From positions 1-64,000 of the forward strand of contig JBBHKE010003452.1 of NCBI GenBank assembly GCA_037447655.1: 64,000 nucleotides of DNA, in the 5' to 3' direction. Below are positions 60,464 through 64,000 of this stretch, one piece after another; position 1 is the first letter of the stretch; each line of letters opens with the position of its first letter. The notes below the pieces were generated by a model. It had not been told where the DNA came from, did not search any database, and saw only the letters and a list, made by a program, of their open reading frames with translations. Source of the stretch: Zygnema cylindricum (lineage: Eukaryota; Streptophyta; Zygnematophyceae; Zygnematales; Zygnemataceae). The translations under genes were made by a program, and so were the position numbers.

Positions 60464-63230
60464 CATCTCTTCCACAGCCTTCGCTATCTCTCTCAGTTTC
60501 ACTTTTGTCTCTCACCTCCCATTCTCTCCATCTCGAGCTCTTCCTCTTTCCCGCTAATCCACCTCTCCCTTGCCTACAGTTTTACCTCCCTCTCTCCCTC
60601 TCTTCCACCTCTCTCTGTCTCCCTTCCATTTTCCTCTTCAACTCTTTTACGTTTCTTGTGTCCTCTCTTCATCCTCTCTCACTCTCTCTTTGACCTCTCT
60701 ATTTCTCTCTCCCACCTTTGTCTCCTTCTATCTCCCTCCTCTCCCGTCCTGCCCGTCTCTCCCTGTTTCCCGCCTCCTCTCTTTCCTCCCTCTCTGCATC
60801 TTTCTCCTCAAGCTCTGCCTTCTCTTTATCCTCTCCCTCCCTCTCTCTCTCTCCTCCACCCTGTTCCTCCCTTTGTTAGGTTCTCATGAGTCTTATTTTC
60901 AAAAAAAAAAAAAAGTCTCCTTTGGAGTTTTAAAAAGTAGTCTAAATTTGTCTTTTATGTGACATTTGTTTCAGGTACAATTTACGCTCTATTTCGGCTT
61001 CAGCCACTTCAGTTTTGAGGGTGATTTTCTCTCTCTTTCTCTCTCTCTCCCTCTCTCTCTTCTCTCCCTTTCCCTCTCTTGTCTCCCTCTCTCTCACTCT
61101 CTCTTTCCTCGCTCTCCTTTCCCCTCTCCTTTAACTCTGTAATTAGCTCCCTCTCTTCTCTCTCTCCCTCTCCGCCTAAGCTCTCTTTCTTTGCCATCCT
61201 CATTTGGTTTCGTATTATCGGTCTCTCTTATCTCCCTCGATATTTTTTTCTCTCTCTCTCTCATCTTTGTTATTTTTTGTCTTTGGAGGAAGAGAGAGAA
61301 GAATACCACACCCACTCCTCCTCTCTCTCCCTCTTCTTTGTTTAGACTTTTGACTTTCTTCTGTTTTCTTCTTTCCGTTTAAAGTGCATCTTGTCTCTCT
61401 CCCTCCCTCCCTCTCTTCCTCTCTCTCTCCTTCCCTCCCTCCATCCATCCCTCCGCTCCTTCCCCCTCCCTCCCTCCCCTCCCCTCCCTCCCTCCTCCCT
61501 CCTCTTCCCCTCCGTCGCTCCTCTCCCGCCTCCCTCCTTTCCCCGTCCCTCTCTCTGTCTCTCTTTCTGTCTCTTTCTCTCTTCGGGCAGGTTTTTTTTT
61601 GGGAAAAAAAAAAATTCCCCGCCTCCCCTCCCTCCCCTCCCTCTCCTCCCTCCCCTCCCTCTCCTCCCTCCCCTCCCTTCCCTCCCTTCCTCTCCCACTC
61701 TCTCCTCTAGCTTTTTTGTTTTCTTTTTTACACTTTTTTTTCTATATATTTTTTTATATTTTTTTTTTGTGCTTTTTTTCTTTTTTACCTCGGCCAGGTT
61801 TTGCTGGGAGACGAAATTTCTCCGCTGCCCGAATCTTCTCGGCCAACCAGAGCCGGACAGCTGGCGCTTTTGCAAGCCGTCGCGTCACACGAAAAGTTTT
61901 GGCCGGAATTACGATTGGAAACAGAAAAAATAAAAAAAATCGTCTTCGAAAAACCTTTTTCTCCCTTCGATTTTTTTTCGATCGTTTCGGCGCCAGAAGG
62001 AGACCTGGATAGGTTTTTCCCGGAGTTCCGGGATTTTTTTTCGTCTTCATTGAAAAGGACGAATCGTACCGCAAAAGCTTCTGGTAATTCCGAGAAATTG
62101 ATGACTGGTACTATTTTGGAGGTGGAAAAGGGTACAAATGGGGTTTTGGGGGGGAAGGGAGAGAGAGGAGAAGGAAATGGAGGAGGGGTAGAGTGGGGAA
62201 AAGACGAGAAAAAAAATGTCGATGGTGAGGTTTCGCGCGAGGAAAAAAAAAAATTTGTGGAAGAAAAAGTTTTCGGAAAAGAAACGGTTTTAGACGAAAA
62301 GGCTTTAATCGGAAAATTTTTGGGAGAGACAAGAGCAATATTTGGAGAGGCAACAGTTTTGGTCGAGGGAGAGAGAGAGGGAGGGAGAGTGGGAGAGAGA
62401 GAGGGAGGGGGAGAGGGAGAGGGAGGGGGAGAGGGAGAGGGAAATAAAGATTTAGGAAGAGGAAACGCAGGAGAAGGAGAAATGTTTGAAGTTGTAAAAA
62501 GTTTAGGAGTTGAAGAAAAGGAAAAAGGAAAACAAAAAGGAAAAGGAGAAGAAAAAGAAAAAGAAAAAGAAAAAGGAAAAGAGAAAGAAAAATTATCGAC
62601 CGAAAAAGTGTTTTCGGAAGAAATTTTTTTCCTCGAAGAAAAAATCGTAAAAAAAAACGAAAAAGAACTTTCGATTTTGCGAGAAAATTTCGCAAACGGA
62701 ATGCCGTTTGCTGAAACGGAATCAGAACAGACGAAAAAAAAGGAAGAAAATGAGACCGGAAAAAAATGAAGAAAATCAAAATTTTGAAAAATGGGGACAA
62801 AGGGGGACGGAGGTAAGCGGTAGTAATTGTGGGAGGTGGAGGGAGAAAAAGAGGGAGAGGAAGGGGGAAAGAAACGGAAGAGATAAAAGGAAGTGACTGG
62901 GAGGAGGAAGAGGAGGAAGAGGGAGGGAAAGGAAGGGTGCTTAGAATGGGGAGGGAAAGGGGGGGGAAGAGAAAGGGAGGGGAAGGAAAGGGAGGATGAG
63001 AGGGAGAGGGCCAGGATGGAGGGAGAAGGAGAGGGACAGGCAGATGGAAGGCAGATGGAGAGGCAGTGGGAGAGGTGTAGAGGGAGTGGAAGAGGGAGAG
63101 GCAGAGGAGGAGAGGGAGGGGGGGAGTTGACTATTTCCTGACGTGTTTTCCAAACTTTCGCGTACGGAATAAGATGATTATTTTATTTTACTTTTACCCT
63201 TTTTATTTTTTATATCCTTTTCATATGAAT

Positions 63231-63301
<71 letters not shown>

Positions 63302-63647
63302 GTCTCTCTCTCTCTCCCCCTCCCTCCCTCCCTCCCTCCCTCCCTCTACCCTCCCCTCCCACCCTCCCCCCCCCCTCTCCCCTCTCCCTCTCCTCTCGCT
63401 CTTTCTCTCCCTCTCAGGAATGAAGCTAAAACGGTCGAATAAAATGGGAAGATCGGGGCTCCCGATTTGGTGGAGAATAGGACGAAAAAAATTTGTTTAT
63501 GACGTTTGGACCAAGGGAATCAGAGGAAAAAGACAAAGATTTCCAGTGAATAAAGACGAAAACGACGAGCGATTTGCAAGACAGTTTTCGGTGAATAAAG
63601 ACAAAAAAGTGATGAGGTGGCGACGCAGAAACGGAGGGGTAAATTGA
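51035..63647 (+). CDS. HDA15: HDA15-like class II histone deacetylase with RanBP2 zinc finger
   Basis: Removes acetyl groups from histone lysines in the nucleus. Exons: 51035-51700, 52602-53066, 53817-53881, 54464-54519, 55347-55410 (3' end provisional), 55526-55651, 56827-56877, 57603-57671, 58818-58926, 59907-59986, 60201-60283, 60975-61020, 61798 to 62107 or 62224, and 63418-63647. N-terminus: Gly- and Glu-rich, coded by GGA repeats. RanBP2 finger: WVCVNC, then VVCA|LCKEYR (Cys 207, 210, 221, 224). Then hexapeptide VSEK repeats. Catalytic domain: [123 protein letters not shown] and [15 protein letters not shown]. The catalytic His pair, zinc ligands and Tyr are all present. C-terminus: [19 protein letters not shown], Lys/Arg-rich. 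Weak points: the HPERPDR segment expected between exons 2 and 3 is not cleanly readable (near 53286-53331), about 20 residues before VRPPG are missing, and the second-last exon's end is ambiguous. The run of N (57747-58677) lies wholly in an intron. Probably functional, with local sequence or model errors. Confidence 0.88.
51701..52601. repeat. Deacetylase intron 1: purine tract, then pyrimidine tract, then poly-T
   Basis: After the donor GTAAGT, about 60 bp of GGGAGA-type purines give way to about 400 bp of CT-rich sequence, then T-runs including more than 70 almost uninterrupted T at 52527-52596, up to the acceptor TTCCCAG. Confidence 0.9.
52700..52930 (+). repeat. Hexapeptide VSEK repeats coded in deacetylase exon 2
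   Basis: About eight 18-bp units encode xxVSEK-like hexapeptides ([48 protein letters not shown]). A run of SEK tripeptides follows. Codons vary (TCC/TCT/TCG for Ser) while the peptide is kept, which suggests selection on the protein. Likely a flexible linker or coiled segment between the zinc finger and the catalytic domain. Confidence 0.85.
53067..53816. other. Deacetylase intron 2 with a degenerate HPERPDR-like segment
   Basis: Mostly T- and AT-rich. At 53286-53331 the sequence CATCCGAAGACCGGACCGAA spells HP in one frame and RRPDR in another, followed by ATTATGACCAACTTTAGG. Class II deacetylases have HPERPDRxxxI at this point. No acceptor/donor pair gives an open, phase-correct exon, so the expected exon appears frameshifted or misassembled. 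Confidence 0.5.
54205..54300. repeat. (TA)n / (TATG)n / (CA)n compound microsatellite
   Basis: About 95 bp of ATATAT and GTATAT units followed by ACACAC, in the intron before the VHTS exon of the deacetylase. Confidence 0.95.
54720..55363. repeat. Tandem ~210-bp repeat carrying three splice acceptors
   Basis: The block ending in a T-rich tract, GCAGGAGGTTT, ACAGCGG and AC occurs three times, with the acceptor AG followed by exon-like sequence at 54926, 55128 and 55347. Only the third copy continues into the conserved DTYANEHS exon. Between them are many TTTAGCCCTAA units and the phrases TCTGTACCAG and AATTAAACATCAA. Spacings are 202 and 219 bp. Confidence 0.88.
55731..55802. mobile_element. 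Family E MITE fragment in a deacetylase intron
   Basis: TAATGTTGTGTATCGGTGAA, then ATTGCGATAATTCCGCGAAC and ATATATATCGCTCGGAAACG match the left 75 bp of the family E elements at 38586 and 43420. The right end is absent. Confidence 0.75.
55842..56432. repeat. ATT/GTT trinucleotide repeat
   Basis: About 590 bp of imperfect TTATTG/TTGTTA/TCATTA triplets in the intron between the IIDW and DVHHGNG exons. All long translations across it (Ile/Tyr/Leu runs) are artefacts. Confidence 0.97.
56878..57602. repeat. Deacetylase intron with 5' purine and 3' pyrimidine tracts
   Basis: From about 56910 to 57312 nearly all GGGAGA-type purines, in two blocks separated by a repeated phrase (TTCACTTTC, GAAAATCCT). 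Then (CT)n at 57382-57430 and T/C-rich sequence up to the acceptor. The short exon before it ends in the middle of the conserved [13 protein letters not shown] motif. Confidence 0.9.
57672..58817. repeat. Deacetylase intron with 931-bp assembly gap
   Basis: Left side: 75 bp of GAGAGG/GGGAGA purines. Then N from 57747 to 58677. Right side: about 120 bp of CCCTCT pyrimidines up to the acceptor CCCCAG|GTTG. The exons on both sides join without loss (GTGAPTE to [16 protein letters not shown]), so no coding sequence is missing. The composition flips strand across the gap. Confidence 0.95.
58927..59906. repeat. Deacetylase intron, CT-rich with CACCCTC repeats
   Basis: The first 300 bp contain a partial duplicate of the preceding exon end (TCCGATTATATTCTGGCGTA, AAACACATCATTTTGCC at about 59087-59119; compare 58884-58922), followed by GTTTAAACC phrases. 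The rest, to the acceptor at 59906, is pyrimidine-rich. Confidence 0.85.
60284..61797. repeat. Two pyrimidine-rich deacetylase introns around a 46-bp exon
   Basis: Introns 60284-60974 and 61021-61797 are almost entirely CT-rich, with (CT)n runs. The 46-bp exon between them encodes [15 protein letters not shown], including the catalytic Tyr. Minus-strand frames here (Arg/Glu-rich) are not genes. Confidence 0.85.
62225..63417. repeat. Region between the last two deacetylase exons: Lys/Glu frame, purine block, (CT)n
   Basis: The frame from 61798 stays open to 62769 with Glu/Lys-rich sequence, but the phase that fits the final exon needs a donor at 62107 or 62224 (GATG|GTGAGG). The next good donor (GAG|GTAAGC at 62813) has the right phase but lies after two stops in that frame. 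From 62820 to 63125 the strand is purine-rich; from 63232 to 63416 it is pyrimidine-rich, including a 65-bp (CT)n run. Confidence 0.7.
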
Positions 63648-63735
63648 ACCGTCGGAGTTTTTTTTTCGGTGGTCGGATAAATTTTAAGGTAAAAGGGAGG
63701 GAGGAAGAGGGTGAGAAAAATGGGGGAGAGAGAGA

Positions 63736-63809
<74 letters not shown>

Positions 63810-64000
63810 CGACGAGAGAATGAGAGGAGAAAGTTGGTTGGAGAGAGGGAGGACAATGGGAGAGAAAGGGAGAAGAGAAAGATGATGGGGGAGAGGGAGG
63901 AAAATGAGAGGATGAGGGAGGAGAAAAACGGGAGAGAGAGGGAAATCAATGGGAGAGAGGTAAAAGAGTAATGGAAAGAGGGAAAAAATATGGAGGAGAG
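63648..64000. other. 3' flank of the deacetylase gene, GA-rich
   Basis: (GA)n and GGGAGA purine repeats to the window edge. No further gene visible. Confidence 0.8.

Noticed and set aside
58930-61940. Several 100-260 residue Ser/Leu/Pro-rich or Arg/Glu-rich frames
   Set aside because: They are translations of CT- or GA-rich intron repeats. The real exons here are short and in specific frames.
61798-62769. Reading the whole open frame to 62769 as the deacetylase C-terminus
   Set aside because: It would stop before the conserved final exon ([12 protein letters not shown]). Phase-correct donors at 62107 and 62224 explain the data better, though the choice between them is open.

Overview
This window is nuclear DNA from a plant-lineage eukaryote (streptophyte: a land plant or a charophyte alga; the sequence does not say which). 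Pointers: genes with many GT-AG introns; AP2 and B3 DNA-binding domains; a histone deacetylase that combines a RanBP2 zinc finger with a class II catalytic domain, as in plant HDA15; a plant-type subtilase; a DUF659/hAT transposase; and dense small TIR transposons. All gene models below were spliced by hand from open reading frames, splice-site dinucleotides and phase. No alignment was run.

Layout. 1-7.0 kb: repeat-rich, with nested TIR elements and a broken hAT transposase on the minus strand. 7.1-9.4 kb: a two-exon gene for an unrecognised serine-rich membrane protein. 11.8-20.6 kb: a large nuclear-factor gene joining a B3 domain, an AT-hook, a KANSL2/INO80D-type C3Hc3H zinc domain and two AP2 domains. 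The second AP2 is crossed by two compensating frameshifts, and a Gly-rich repeat tail follows. 23.1-24.7 kb: two minus-strand genes, a probable mitochondrial ribosomal protein (mL40-like) and a 51-residue membrane micropeptide. 25.5-34.2 kb: a complete eight-exon gene for the E2 subunit of mitochondrial branched-chain 2-oxoacid dehydrogenase. 34.2-46.3 kb: a transposon graveyard with at least five non-autonomous TIR families nested in one another. Several insertions can be proved from target-site duplications or empty sites. 46.4-49.7 kb: a subtilase gene that stops before its catalytic serine. 50-51 kb: interstitial telomere-like and 16-bp satellite repeats. 51.0-63.6 kb: an HDA15-like histone deacetylase gene with about 14 recognisable exons. 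Its introns are full of purine (GGGAGA) and pyrimidine (CCCTCT) tracts, and a 931-bp run of N lies inside one intron.

The genes do not form a pathway. The most interesting items are: (i) the B3/AT-hook/C3Hc3H/AP2 architecture, which I do not know from any described family; (ii) the deacetylase introns, several of which are purine-rich after the 5' splice site and complementary pyrimidine-rich before the 3' splice site, so the intron ends could pair; (iii) a triplicated splice acceptor in the same gene; and (iv) the layered TIR families whose insertion order can be read from the sequence.
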